From: Burkholderia sp. BCC0506 | Lineage (GTDB): Bacteria; Pseudomonadota; Gammaproteobacteria; Burkholderiales; Burkholderiaceae | Length of the DNA: 64,000 nucleotides | NCBI RefSeq assembly: GCF_902833145.1 | Contig: NZ_CADFEN010000001.1 | Coordinates: 63,994-127,993 of the forward strand | Direction: 5' to 3' | Translations under genes and position numbers: made by a program | Notes under the pieces: model-generated | Seen by the model: the letters and a program-made list of their open reading frames with translations, nothing else | What the model was told of the DNA's origin: nothing | Databases searched by the model: none | Shown here: positions 9,240-17,742 of the stretch, in pieces | Layout: each line of letters starts with the position of its first letter | How positions within the stretch are numbered: position 1 is the first letter of the stretch

Positions 9240-10211
9240 ATGTCCTTCCTGTCGTTGTCCGACGTCTACCGCGCGCGCCGCCGTCTCGCCGGGCGCGCCG
9301 ACGGTACGCCGCTCGTCGCATCGGCCGCGCTGTCCGCGCGCGTTGGCGCGCCCGTCTACCTGAAACTCGAGACGCTGCAGCCGACCGGCAGCTTCAAGCT
9401 GCGCGGCGCGACCAATGCACTCGCTGAACTTGCCGCGCAGCGCGTGACGCGCGTGGTCACCGCGTCGACCGGCAATCACGGCCGCGCGGTCGCGCACGCG
9501 GCACGCGCGGTCGGCATCGACGCGGCCGTCTGCATGTCGTCGCTCGTGCCGGCCAACAAGGTCGACGCGGTCGCGGCGCTCGGCGCGCGCGTGGTGATCG
9601 TGGGCGACAGCCAAGACGACGCACAGGCCGAAGCGCGGCGCCTGGTGCGCGACGAAGGTTACGCATACGTGCCGCCGTTCGACGATCCGCGCATCATCGC
9701 GGGCCAGGCGACGATCGGCGTCGAGATTCTCGAAGCGCTGCCCGATACGGCGACGCTCGTCGTGCCGCTGTCGGGCGGCGGCCTGTTCAGCGGCGTCGCG
9801 TTTGCCGCGAAGGCGATCCGGCCGTCGATCGAGGCGATCGGCGTATCGATGGCGCGCGGCGCCGCGATGCATGCGAGCCTCGCGGCCGGCCGCCCGGTCG
9901 ACGTCGCCGAGCAGCCGACGCTGGCCGATTCGCTCGGCGGCGGCATCGGCCTCGGCAACCGCTACACGTTCGAGATGACGCGCGCGCTGGCCGACGACGT
10001 CGTGCTGCTCGACGAACCGTCGATCGCGCGCGGCATCGCGCATGCGTATCGGGAAGAGCGGCTCGTCGTCGAAGGCGCCGGCGCGGTCGGCCTTGCCGCG
10101 TTGCTGGACGAGCGGATCGTGCGTCGCGATCGCAGCGGCCCGATCGTGGTCGTCGTGAGCGGCGCGAACATCGACATGGCCGCGCATCGCCGGCTCGTTT
10201 CGGAGAACTGA
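9240..10211 (+). CDS. eutB: Hydroxyectoine utilization dehydratase EutB (threonine dehydratase family)
   Basis: 323-residue fold-II PLP enzyme. The PLP lysine is Lys53 in TGSFKLRGATNA, followed by the STGNHGRAVAHAA loop and the glycine-rich phosphate cup SGGGLFSG. The family is that of serine/threonine dehydratases, but gene order with eutC, doeA and doeB identifies it as EutB, thought to act on the hydroxylated intermediate of hydroxyectoine breakdown together with EutC. The precise reaction is not settled to my knowledge. ATG at 9240 is chosen because the conserved domain begins soon after it. eutC follows after a single base. Confidence 0.87.
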   Translation: MSFLSLSDVYRARRRLAGRADGTPLVASAALSARVGAPVYLKLETLQPTGSFKLRGATNALAELAAQRVTRVVTASTGNHGRAVAHAARAVGIDAAVCMSSLVPANKVDAVAALGARVVIVGDSQDDAQAEARRLVRDEGYAYVPPFDDPRIIAGQATIGVEILEALPDTATLVVPLSGGGLFSGVAFAAKAIRPSIEAIGVSMARGAAMHASLAAGRPVDVAEQPTLADSLGGGIGLGNRYTFEMTRALADDVVLLDEPSIARGIAHAYREERLVVEGAGAVGLAALLDERIVRRDRSGPIVVVVSGANIDMAAHRRLVSEN

Positions 10212-10212
10212 C

Positions 10213-11217
10213 ATGGCGCATGCCGTCACATTGCTCGGCCACGCGCAACTGCGTGCGCTGGTGCCGCTCGATCACGCCGCGATCGACCAGGTCGAGGCCG
10301 CGTTCGCGTCGCTCGCGACCGACGCCGTCGTGATGCCGCCGATCCTGAATCTCGCGCTGCCGCAACGCCACGCCGAAGTGGACGTGAAGACAGCGTACCT
10401 GCCGCGCTTCGACAGCTTCGCGATCAAGGTGAGCCCCGGCTTCTTCGACAACCCGTCGCTCGGGCTGCCGAGCCTGAACGGGCTGATGCTCGTGCTGTCC
10501 ACGCATACCGGCCTGACCGAGGCCGTGCTGCTCGACAACGGCTACCTGACGGCCGTGCGCACCGCGGCGGCCGGCGCCGTGGCCGCACGCCGGCTCGCGC
10601 GCGCCGATGCGCACCGCGCGGCGATCGTCGGCGCGGGCGAGCAGGCACGGCTGCAGCTCGCCGCGCTGACGCTCGTGCGCGACATCACCCATGTGACGGT
10701 GTGGGCGCGCGATACCGCAAAGGCCGCGCGATTCGCGGCCGACGTGCGCGCCGCGCACGGCATCGATGCGACGGTCGCGCGCTCGGTGCACGCGGCGCTC
10801 GCCGACGCGGATATCGCGGTGACGACGACGCCGAGCCGCGAGCCGCTCGTACACGCGGAAGACTTGCACCCGGGGCTGCACGTGACCGCGATGGGTTCGG
10901 ACGCCGATTACAAGACCGAACTCGCGCCGTCGGTGTTCGGCGCGGCACGCTATTTCTGCGACCGGCTTCAGCAGACCCGCGTGGCCGGCGAACTCGCGCA
11001 TGCAATTGCGGCCGGCGCCGTGACAGCCGATGCGGTGTTTCCCGAACTCGGCGAAGTGATCGCCGGCCGGCGCGAGGGCCGCACGCACCGCGACGACATC
11101 ACGATCTGCGACCTGACCGGTACCGGCGCGCAGGACACCGCGATCGCCGTGCTCGCGCTGCAACGCGCCCGCGCGGCCGAAGTCGGCACGATTTTTCACA
11201 ACGACCTCACGACTTGA
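10213..11217 (+). CDS. eutC: Ornithine cyclodeaminase-family protein EutC
   Basis: 334 residues of the ornithine cyclodeaminase/mu-crystallin family: conserved VKVSPGFFDN-type substrate loop, the TAAAGAVAA segment and a Rossmann motif AIVGAGEQARLQL (about residues 137-150) for NAD(P). In ectoine clusters this member is EutC and is proposed to work with EutB in converting the hydroxylated intermediate. Stop and start codons of eutB and eutC are one base apart, and doeA follows after ten bases, so one transcript is expected. Confidence 0.88.
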   Translation: MAHAVTLLGHAQLRALVPLDHAAIDQVEAAFASLATDAVVMPPILNLALPQRHAEVDVKTAYLPRFDSFAIKVSPGFFDNPSLGLPSLNGLMLVLSTHTGLTEAVLLDNGYLTAVRTAAAGAVAARRLARADAHRAAIVGAGEQARLQLAALTLVRDITHVTVWARDTAKAARFAADVRAAHGIDATVARSVHAALADADIAVTTTPSREPLVHAEDLHPGLHVTAMGSDADYKTELAPSVFGAARYFCDRLQQTRVAGELAHAIAAGAVTADAVFPELGEVIAGRREGRTHRDDITICDLTGTGAQDTAIAVLALQRARAAEVGTIFHNDLTT

Positions 11218-11227
11218 GAGGAGACAG

Positions 11228-12436
11228 ATGGCCGCAGTCATCGAAACCAACGAAGCCGCGCCGCGTCTCGCGTTCGACCGCAGCGAATACGCCGCGCGGA
11301 TCGCGAAGACGCGCGCGGCGATGGAGCGGGCCGGCATCGACCTGCTGATCGTCACCGACCCGACCAACATGGGCTGGCTGACCGGCTATGACGGCTGGTC
11401 GTTCTACGTGCACCAGTGCGTGCTGCTCGCGCTGGACGGCGAACCCGTGTGGTTCGGCCGCGGTCAGGATGCGAACGGCGCGAAGCGCACCGCGTTCATC
11501 GCGCACGAGAACATCGTCGGCTATCCCGATCATTACGTGCAATCGACCGAATGCCACCCGATGGACTACCTGTCGACCGAGGTGATCGCGGCGCGCGGCT
11601 GGAGCACGCTGCGCATCGGCGTCGAGCTCGACAACTACTACTTCAGCGCGGCGGCGTACGCGTCGCTGCGCAAGCATCTGCCGGCCGCGCGCTGGGTCGA
11701 TGCGACCGCGCTCGTCAACTGGCAGCGCGCGGTGAAGTCGCCGCGCGAGATCGAGTACATGCGCGTGGCCGCACGCATCGTCGAGCGCATGCATGCGCAT
11801 ATCGTCGAGACGATCGAGCCGGGCATGAAGAAAAGCGACCTGGTCGCGCAGATCTATGCGACCGGCATCGGCGGCGCGCACGGCATCGGCGGCGACTATC
11901 CGGCGATCGTGCCGCTGCTGCCGACCGGCGCGGATGCCGCGGCGCCGCACCTGACCTGGGACGACTCGACGTTCTCGCGCGGCGCCGGCACCTTCTTCGA
12001 GATCGCCGGCTGCTACCGCCGCTATCACTGCCCGCTGTCGCGCACCGTCTATCTCGGCAAGCCGCCCGCGCACTTCATCGAAGGCGAACGCGCGGTGGTC
12101 GAGGGGATCGAGGCCGGGCTCGCGGCCGCGAAGCCGGGCAACGTGTGCGAGGACATCGCGAACGCGTTCTTCGCGGTGCTGCGCCGCGCGGGCATCGAGA
12201 AGGACAGCCGCTGCGGCTACCCGATCGGCGCGAGCTATCCGCCCGACTGGGGCGAGCGCACGATGAGCCTGCGCCCGGGCGACCGCACGGTGCTCGAACC
12301 CGGCATGACGTTCCATTTCATGCCCGGGCTGTGGCTCGACGACTGGGGGCTGGAGATCACGGAAAGCATCCTGATCACCGAGACCGGCGTCGAGACGTTC
12401 TGCAACGTGCCGCGCAAGCTGTTCGTGAAGGAGTAG
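11228..12436 (+). CDS. doeA: Ectoine hydrolase DoeA/EutD (creatinase-like M24 fold)
   Basis: 402 residues: an N-terminal creatinase domain (about 15-160) and a pita-bread M24 domain (about 170-395). The usual metal-binding Asp pair of M24 peptidases is absent (the region reads FFEIAGCYRRYHCPLSRTV), as in the non-metal creatinase branch. DoeA opens the ectoine ring to N-acetyl-diaminobutyrate, and acts on hydroxyectoine in the same way. It is followed four bases later by doeB, which removes the acetyl group. Assignment is by family plus gene order and is strong. Confidence 0.93.
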   Translation: MAAVIETNEAAPRLAFDRSEYAARIAKTRAAMERAGIDLLIVTDPTNMGWLTGYDGWSFYVHQCVLLALDGEPVWFGRGQDANGAKRTAFIAHENIVGYPDHYVQSTECHPMDYLSTEVIAARGWSTLRIGVELDNYYFSAAAYASLRKHLPAARWVDATALVNWQRAVKSPREIEYMRVAARIVERMHAHIVETIEPGMKKSDLVAQIYATGIGGAHGIGGDYPAIVPLLPTGADAAAPHLTWDDSTFSRGAGTFFEIAGCYRRYHCPLSRTVYLGKPPAHFIEGERAVVEGIEAGLAAAKPGNVCEDIANAFFAVLRRAGIEKDSRCGYPIGASYPPDWGERTMSLRPGDRTVLEPGMTFHFMPGLWLDDWGLEITESILITETGVETFCNVPRKLFVKE

Positions 12437-12440
12437 GGCG

Positions 12441-13466
12441 ATGCGTGCTTCCCCGATTACGCCGACCGTCGATTTCGACGCGGACGGCGAACAGCACGGC
12501 TTCCTGAAGCTGCCTTACTCGCGCGACGATTCCGCGTGGGGCGCGATCATGATTCCGGTGACCGTCGTGAAGCGCGGCGACGGGCCGACGGTGTTGCTGA
12601 CCGGCGGCAATCACGGCGACGAATACGAAGGGCCGGTCGCGCTGTCGAAGCTCGCCGGTTCGCTGAAGGCGGCCGACGTGACCGGCCGCGTGATCGTCGT
12701 GCCGTTCATGAACTACCCGGCGTTTCGCGCCGGGTGCCGCACGTCGCCGATCGACGCAGGCAACCTGAATCGCAGCTTCCCGGGCCGGCCGGACGGCACG
12801 GTGACCGAGAAGATCGCCGATTACTTCCAGCGCCACCTGCTGCCGCTCGCGACGCACGTGCTCGACATCCATGCGGGCGGCCGCACGCTCGACTTCGTGC
12901 CGTTCGCGGCGATTCACGTGCTGGCGGATCGCGACCAGGAAGCGCGCTGCGCGCGCGCGATGCGCGCGTTCGGCGCGCCGTACTCGATGCGCATGCTGGA
13001 ACTCGACAGCGTCGGCCTCTACGACAGCGCGGCCGAGGAAGCCGGCAAGGTGTTCGTGTCGACCGAGCTGGGCGGCGGCGGCACGTCCACGGCGGCGAGC
13101 GTCGCGATCGCCGAGCGCGGCGTGTACGGGTTTCTGGCGCATGCGGGCGTGATCGCCAGGGACGTCATCGACGGCAACGCGCCGCGCACGACGACGCTGC
13201 TCGACATGCCGGACGGCTCGTGCTTCACGACGAGCGAGTATCGTGGGCTCCTCGAGATGTGCCGCGATCTGGGCACCGAGGTCGAGGCCGGCGACGTGCT
13301 CGCACGCGTGCACGACATCGACCGCACGGGCGTCACGCCGGTCGAGTACGTCGCGCGGCGGCGCGGGCTGCTCGCGGCGCGGCATTTTCCGGGCATCGTG
13401 CAGAGCGGCGACACGATCGCGGTGGTGGCCGACATCGTCGAGCGCAACATTCCGGTGGCCGTATGA
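12441..13466 (+). CDS. doeB: N-acetyl-L-2,4-diaminobutyrate deacetylase DoeB/EutE
   Basis: 341 residues of the AstE/AspA (M14-like) zinc amidohydrolase family. Likely zinc ligands are the His and Glu of GGNHGDEYEGP and the His of LDIHAGG. The LNRSFPGRPDGTVTEKIADY segment is typical for DoeB. It releases acetate from N-acetyl-diaminobutyrate to give diaminobutyrate for DoeD. Immediately after doeA and before the AsnC-type regulator gene. Confidence 0.93.
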   Translation: MRASPITPTVDFDADGEQHGFLKLPYSRDDSAWGAIMIPVTVVKRGDGPTVLLTGGNHGDEYEGPVALSKLAGSLKAADVTGRVIVVPFMNYPAFRAGCRTSPIDAGNLNRSFPGRPDGTVTEKIADYFQRHLLPLATHVLDIHAGGRTLDFVPFAAIHVLADRDQEARCARAMRAFGAPYSMRMLELDSVGLYDSAAEEAGKVFVSTELGGGGTSTAASVAIAERGVYGFLAHAGVIARDVIDGNAPRTTTLLDMPDGSCFTTSEYRGLLEMCRDLGTEVEAGDVLARVHDIDRTGVTPVEYVARRRGLLAARHFPGIVQSGDTIAVVADIVERNIPVAV

Positions 13467-13479
13467 GGGCGCGCGCGAC

Positions 13480-13950
13480 GTGATCAAGCTCGACCGATAC
13501 GACCTCGCGATCCTGCGCCTGCTCGAGCGCGACGGGCGCATCACGAAGTCGAAGCTCGCGGAAGCCGTGAACCTGTCGATTTCGCCGGCGTGGGAGCGTG
13601 TGCGCAAGCTCGAGGAAAGCGGCGTGATCCGCGGCTATCGCGCGGACGTCGACTGGATCGGCGCGTTCTCCGCGAGCCGCATCGTCGTCGAGGTGACGCT
13701 GTCGCGGCACACCGCGCCCGACATGCGGCGCTTCGAGGATCGCGTGGCTGCCGCGCCCGAGGTCGCGCAGTGCTACGCGACGGGCGGCGGCGTCGACTAC
13801 GTGCTGCACGTGGTCGCGCGCGACATCGACCATTACCAGCGCTTCATCGACGCGTTGCTGATGGAAGACCTCGGTATCGAGCGCTACTTCACGTACATCG
13901 TGACGAAGGTCGTGAAGTGCGCGTCCGGCGGCGCGCCGGACTGGCTGTAG
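13480..13950 (+). CDS. doeX: Lrp/AsnC-family regulator DoeX
   Basis: 156 residues: an N-terminal helix-turn-helix (LAEAVNLSISPAWERVRKLEESG) and a C-terminal RAM ligand-binding domain ending in FTYIVTKVVK. AsnC-type regulators accompany doe/eut genes in many proteobacteria. The start is taken as GTG at 13480, with the GAGGG that overlaps the doeB stop as ribosome site, since the protein would then begin VIKLDRYDLAIL like its relatives. It sits between the two halves of the pathway, and a palindrome just downstream may be its own operator for doeC-doeD. Confidence 0.88.
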   Translation: MIKLDRYDLAILRLLERDGRITKSKLAEAVNLSISPAWERVRKLEESGVIRGYRADVDWIGAFSASRIVVEVTLSRHTAPDMRRFEDRVAAAPEVAQCYATGGGVDYVLHVVARDIDHYQRFIDALLMEDLGIERYFTYIVTKVVKCASGGAPDWL

Positions 13951-13975
13951 AAGTTCGCGCCGGCGCGCGGCAATA

Positions 13976-14018
13976 CGGAAAAAGCCCGCATTTTCGGCCG
14001 TGCAAACCGAAATTTCCG
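13976..14018. promoter_or_regulatory. Nested dyad before doeC, possible DoeX operator
   Basis: In the 121-base gap between doeX and doeC, the inner arms TTTCGG (13992-13997) and CCGAAA (14007-14012) and the outer arms CGGAAA (13976-13981) and TTTCCG (14013-14018) make a nested A/T-rich palindrome in otherwise GC-rich DNA. It lies 54-96 bases before doeC, where an internal promoter and an AsnC-type operator would be expected. Confidence 0.5.
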
Positions 14019-14071
14019 CATGCGCCGGCGCGACACAATGAAGTCCGTGCCCACCCACGAGGAGACGCAGC

Positions 14072-15550
14072 ATGCTGCCCGGACATCCCGTTCTGTTCAA
14101 GTCGACCTGCTACGTCGACGGTCGCTGGATCCACAGCGACAGTGCCGCGACGGTCGCCGTCGTGAATCCCGCCGACCAGGCCGTGATCGGCCACGTGCCG
14201 ATGCTCGAACGCGCGCAGATCGTCGCGGCCGTCGACGCCGCGCAGCGCGCGTACGCAACCTGGCGCTGGACGCCGCAGGCCGTGCGCAGTGCCGCGCTGC
14301 TGCGCTGGCATGCGCTGATCCTGCGTCATCTCGACGATCTCGCCGCGCTGCTGTCGCTCGAGCAGGGCAAGCCGCTCGCCGAAGCGCGCGGCGAAATCCG
14401 CTATGCGGCGAGCTTCGTCGAATGGTTCGCGAACGAGGCGAAGCGCGTCGCGGGCCGCACGATTCCGACCCACATCGACGGCGCGCATCTCGGCACCGTG
14501 ATGGAACCGGTCGGCGTCGCAGCGCTGATCACGCCGTGGAATTTCCCGGCCGCGATGATCACGCGCAAGGCTGCGGCCGCGATCGCGGTCGGCTGCGCCG
14601 TGGTCGTGAAGCCCGCGCACGAGACGCCGTTCTCGGCGCTCGCGCTCGCGCAGCTCGCCGACGAGGCCGGCTTTCCGGCCGGCGTGTTCAACGTGGTGCT
14701 CGGCGAGCCGCAGATGGCGATGGAAACGCTGGTCGGCGATGCGCGCGTGCGTGCGGTGAGCTTTACCGGGTCGACGCGCGTCGGCCGGCTCGTGACCGAA
14801 ACCGCCGCGAAGGCCGGCATCCGCAAGATTGCGCTCGAACTGGGCGGCAATGCGCCGTTCATCGTGACCGAGGATGCGGATCTCGACCAGGCGGTGCGGA
14901 TTGCCGTCGGCGCGAAGTTCCAGACCTCGGGCCAGGACTGCTGCGCGGCGAACCGGATCCTCGTCGCGCGCCCGCTGTACGACGCGTTCGTCGAACGGTA
15001 TGCGAACGCGGTGCGTGCGCTGAAGACGGGGCCCGCGTTCGAGCAGGGCGTCGACGTCGGCCCGCTGATGCACCAGGCCGCGTTCGACGCGACCGTGGCG
15101 CGCGTCGAGGATGCGCGGGCACGCGGCGCGCGCATCGTCGCGGGCGGCCGGCCGCATGCGCTCGGCGGCTGGTTCTACGAACCGACCGTGATCGCGGATG
15201 CCGCACCCGGCATGCGCGTGGTCGACGAGGAGAACTTTGCGCCGATCTCGGCCGTCGGCGCGTTCGACACGCTCGACGAAGCGGTCGAACAGGCGAACGA
15301 CACCGAGCACGGCCTTGCCGCCTACGTGTGCGCGACGCGCATCGACACGATCTTCCAGCTCGTGCGGCGGCTCGACTTCGCGATGGTGTCGGTCAATGGC
15401 GTGAAATTCACCGGCGCGCCGATCCCGTTCGGCGGGATGAAGGCGTCGGGCCTCGGGCGCGAAGGCGGCGCCGAAGGCTTCGAGCCGTTCACCGAAACCA
15501 AGTACTTCTGCCTCGGCAACCTCGGCCTGCCTGTTGCGGCGACGGCCTGA
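14072..15550 (+). CDS. doeC: Aldehyde dehydrogenase DoeC (aspartate-semialdehyde dehydrogenase role)
   Basis: 492-residue NAD(P)-dependent aldehyde dehydrogenase. Visible are the PWNFP cofactor segment, the Rossmann FTGSTRVG, the catalytic-base region LELGGNAP, and the nucleophile Cys290 in SGQDCCAANR. It resembles succinate-semialdehyde dehydrogenases; in this cluster it is expected to oxidise aspartate semialdehyde, the product of DoeD, to aspartate. doeD follows after 20 bases. Enzyme class is certain; the substrate is inferred from neighbours. Confidence 0.9.
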   Translation: MLPGHPVLFKSTCYVDGRWIHSDSAATVAVVNPADQAVIGHVPMLERAQIVAAVDAAQRAYATWRWTPQAVRSAALLRWHALILRHLDDLAALLSLEQGKPLAEARGEIRYAASFVEWFANEAKRVAGRTIPTHIDGAHLGTVMEPVGVAALITPWNFPAAMITRKAAAAIAVGCAVVVKPAHETPFSALALAQLADEAGFPAGVFNVVLGEPQMAMETLVGDARVRAVSFTGSTRVGRLVTETAAKAGIRKIALELGGNAPFIVTEDADLDQAVRIAVGAKFQTSGQDCCAANRILVARPLYDAFVERYANAVRALKTGPAFEQGVDVGPLMHQAAFDATVARVEDARARGARIVAGGRPHALGGWFYEPTVIADAAPGMRVVDEENFAPISAVGAFDTLDEAVEQANDTEHGLAAYVCATRIDTIFQLVRRLDFAMVSVNGVKFTGAPIPFGGMKASGLGREGGAEGFEPFTETKYFCLGNLGLPVAATA

Positions 15551-15570
15551 CCCATTCAAAGGAGCACATC

Positions 15571-16965
15571 ATGCAAAAATCGATCGACGCACTGCTGCGC
15601 GAGGACCGCGCCCACTTCATGCATCCGTCGACGCACGCGTACGACCACGAGACCGGCGCGCTGCCGGGCAAGATCGTGCGCGGCGGCGAAGGCATCCGCA
15701 TCGAGGATCACCAGGGCAAGCGCTATATCGACGCGTTTGCCGGCCTCTACTGCGTGAACATCGGCTACGGCCGCACCGAAGTGGCCGACGCGATGTACGA
15801 GCAGGCGAAGCAGCTCGCGTACTACCACACGTATGTCGGCCACGCATCGGACGCGATCATCGAGCTGTCGTCGCGCATCATCGACTGGGCGCCGGCCGGG
15901 ATGAAGAAGGTCTACTACGGAATGTCGGGTTCCGACGCGAACGAGACGCAGGTGAAGATCGTCTGGTACTACAACAACGTGCTCGGCCGCCCGAACAAGA
16001 AGAAGATCGTCTCGCGCGAGCGCGGCTATCACGGCTCGGGCATCGTGACGGGCAGCCTCACGGGCCTGCCGAGCTTCCACCAGCATTTCGATCTGCCGAT
16101 CGACCGCGTGAAGCATACGGTGTGTCCGCACTGGTATCGCAAGGCGCCGGCCGGCATGAACGAAGCGCAGTTCGTCGCGTACTGCGTCGACGAACTCGAG
16201 AAGCTGATCGCGCGCGAGGGCGCGGACACGATCGCCGCGTTCATCGCGGAGCCGGTGATGGGCACGGGCGGCATCATCGAGCCGCCGGCCGGCTACTGGC
16301 CTGCGATCCAGGCCGTGCTGCGCAAGCACGACATCCTGCTGATCTCCGATGAAGTCGTGTGCGGGTTCGGGCGTCTCGGCTCGAAGATGGGCGCGCAGCA
16401 CTTCGGGATCGAGCCCGACCTGATTACCGTCGCGAAGGGGCTGACGAGCGCGTATGCGCCGCTGTCGGGCGTGATCGTCGGCGAGAAGGTGTGGGACGTG
16501 ATCGCGCGCGGCTCGCAGGAGCACGGGCCGATGGGGCACGGCTGGACGTATTCGGGCCATCCGGTGTGCGCGGCCGCGGCGCTCGCGAATCTCGCGATCG
16601 TCGAGCGCGAGGATCTGGTCGGCAACGCGGCGGAAGTGGGCGCGTATTTCGGCGCGAAGCTGCGCGACGCGTTCGGCGCGCATCCGCTCGTCGGCGAGGT
16701 GCGCAGCGTGGGCATGCTGGCCGCGCTCGAGTTCATGGCCGACAAGGACGCGCGCACGCCGTTCGATCCGGCGCTGAAGATCGGCGCGCAGGTGTCGGCG
16801 GCCGCGTTGCAGCGCGGCGTGATCGCGCGGGCGATGCCGCATGGCGACATTCTCGGTTTCGCGCCGCCGCTCGTGATGACGCGTGCGGAAGCCGACGAGA
16901 TCGTCGGGATCGTGAAGGACGCGGTGGACGAGGTCGCGGAGCGGAATATTTCGGTTGTCGCGTGA
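15571..16965 (+). CDS. doeD: Class III aminotransferase DoeD (diaminobutyrate transaminase role)
   Basis: 464 residues, PLP-dependent class III aminotransferase. PLP lysine is Lys289 in TVAKGLTSAY, with the preceding LLISDEVVCGFGRLG carrying the Asp that holds the pyridine nitrogen. It should move the gamma-amino group of diaminobutyrate, giving aspartate semialdehyde for DoeC. ATG at 15571 is preceded by AAAGGAG at good spacing. Last gene of the cluster, followed by an intrinsic terminator. Confidence 0.92.
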   Translation: MQKSIDALLREDRAHFMHPSTHAYDHETGALPGKIVRGGEGIRIEDHQGKRYIDAFAGLYCVNIGYGRTEVADAMYEQAKQLAYYHTYVGHASDAIIELSSRIIDWAPAGMKKVYYGMSGSDANETQVKIVWYYNNVLGRPNKKKIVSRERGYHGSGIVTGSLTGLPSFHQHFDLPIDRVKHTVCPHWYRKAPAGMNEAQFVAYCVDELEKLIAREGADTIAAFIAEPVMGTGGIIEPPAGYWPAIQAVLRKHDILLISDEVVCGFGRLGSKMGAQHFGIEPDLITVAKGLTSAYAPLSGVIVGEKVWDVIARGSQEHGPMGHGWTYSGHPVCAAAALANLAIVEREDLVGNAAEVGAYFGAKLRDAFGAHPLVGEVRSVGMLAALEFMADKDARTPFDPALKIGAQVSAAALQRGVIARAMPHGDILGFAPPLVMTRAEADEIVGIVKDAVDEVAERNISVVA

Positions 16966-17004
16966 GTTTTAAGCGGTCCTGAGGCGCGCTTCGGTGCGTG
17001 AGGT

Positions 17005-17042
17005 GACGCCGTCGCATGCAAGTGCGGCGGCGCATTTTTTTG
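17005..17042 (+). terminator. Intrinsic terminator after doeD
   Basis: GCCGTCGCA (17008-17016) pairs with TGCGGCGGC (17023-17031), with one mismatch and a six-base loop, and a run of seven T starts at 17035. It lies 40 bases after the doeD stop and should end the ectoine transcript. Confidence 0.8.
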
Positions 17043-17217
17043 AGTTGTTCGCGAGTTTGGGTGACCGCCTGGCTATCAACGAGCAAAAGAAGCGAGTCGG
17101 TGGATGTGTTTCTTCACTACTGGCTTCCGCAGGTCATCCAGATCGCATCTCTCTGCATCGTCATCCGTGAATGCCATTGCCGGATATCTTCTCTTTGTGC
17201 GAACGCTTCGATGTTCC

Positions 17218-17490
17218 TTAGTGCTGAAGCGAGTCGAACAACTTGTTGAACGGATCAACCTGTGCCATCAGACCGTCGTTGAGGCCGTCGATGGCATGTT
17301 GAAGATCGCTTTCCAGCGATTCGATCGACGGATAGCTGTACGGGTCGTCGGACTGCTTCCAACTGACATGCTGTCGGAGAATGGCATCGTATGTGTCGCT
17401 CTTGAACATGACGATGTCGCCGATCACTCTGCGCGTGTACGCGTGGTGCGCGCCAGGCGTGACATAGCCTGTCCCGACGCGAATGTACAA
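17218..17490 (-). pseudogene. Start-less remnant of an unknown protein
   Basis: I do not recognise the protein. The frame ends MAQVDPFNKLFDSLQH at a TAA (17218). The only start codons are a TTG at 17490 (90 residues) and an ATG at 17409 (63 residues), neither with a good ribosome site. Upstream of the TTG the same frame stays open, without any ATG, GTG or TTG, to 17640 and reads like natural protein (KPDEHRLWQASGSPYQG, then DAVLYIRVG). A stop closes it at the edge of an inverted repeat. This looks like a gene that lost its 5' end. Base composition is lower in GC than the flanking Burkholderia genes, which suggests transfer. A short functional protein from 17409 cannot be ruled out. Confidence 0.5.
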
Positions 17491-17590
17491 AACCGCATCG
17501 CTCCCTTGATAAGGCGAGCCGCTTGCCTGCCAGAGGCGGTGCTCGTCCGGTTTGAGCGTGGGGACTGCTTCTGGGCGCGGGTAGCGCCGT

Positions 17591-17639
17591 TGGCCGCTAC
17601 CGACCCGAACCGGCCACTTGGTTTTCCCGATAGCGGCCA
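17591..17639. repeat. Inverted repeat TGGCCGCTA/TAGCGGCCA
   Basis: TGGCCGCTA at 17591-17599 and TAGCGGCCA at 17631-17639 form a 9-base dyad with a 31-base loop. It sits exactly where the open frame of the truncated upstream gene begins, so it may be the edge of a small inserted or recombined segment. No second copy was found in the window. Confidence 0.45.
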
Positions 17640-17742
17640 GTCAACACGGCGCAGGCGCTCTGAGAATCAGAGTAAGTGCCCCCGTGTGGCTACATGTCCA
17701 CGGTGTGAGAATTCCACCAAGCAGGATTGAGTTGACCACGGA

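Noticed and set aside
17104-17730. A 208-codon plus-strand frame opposite the gene remnant.
   Set aside because: Its translation has no protein-like pattern, whereas the minus-strand frame does.
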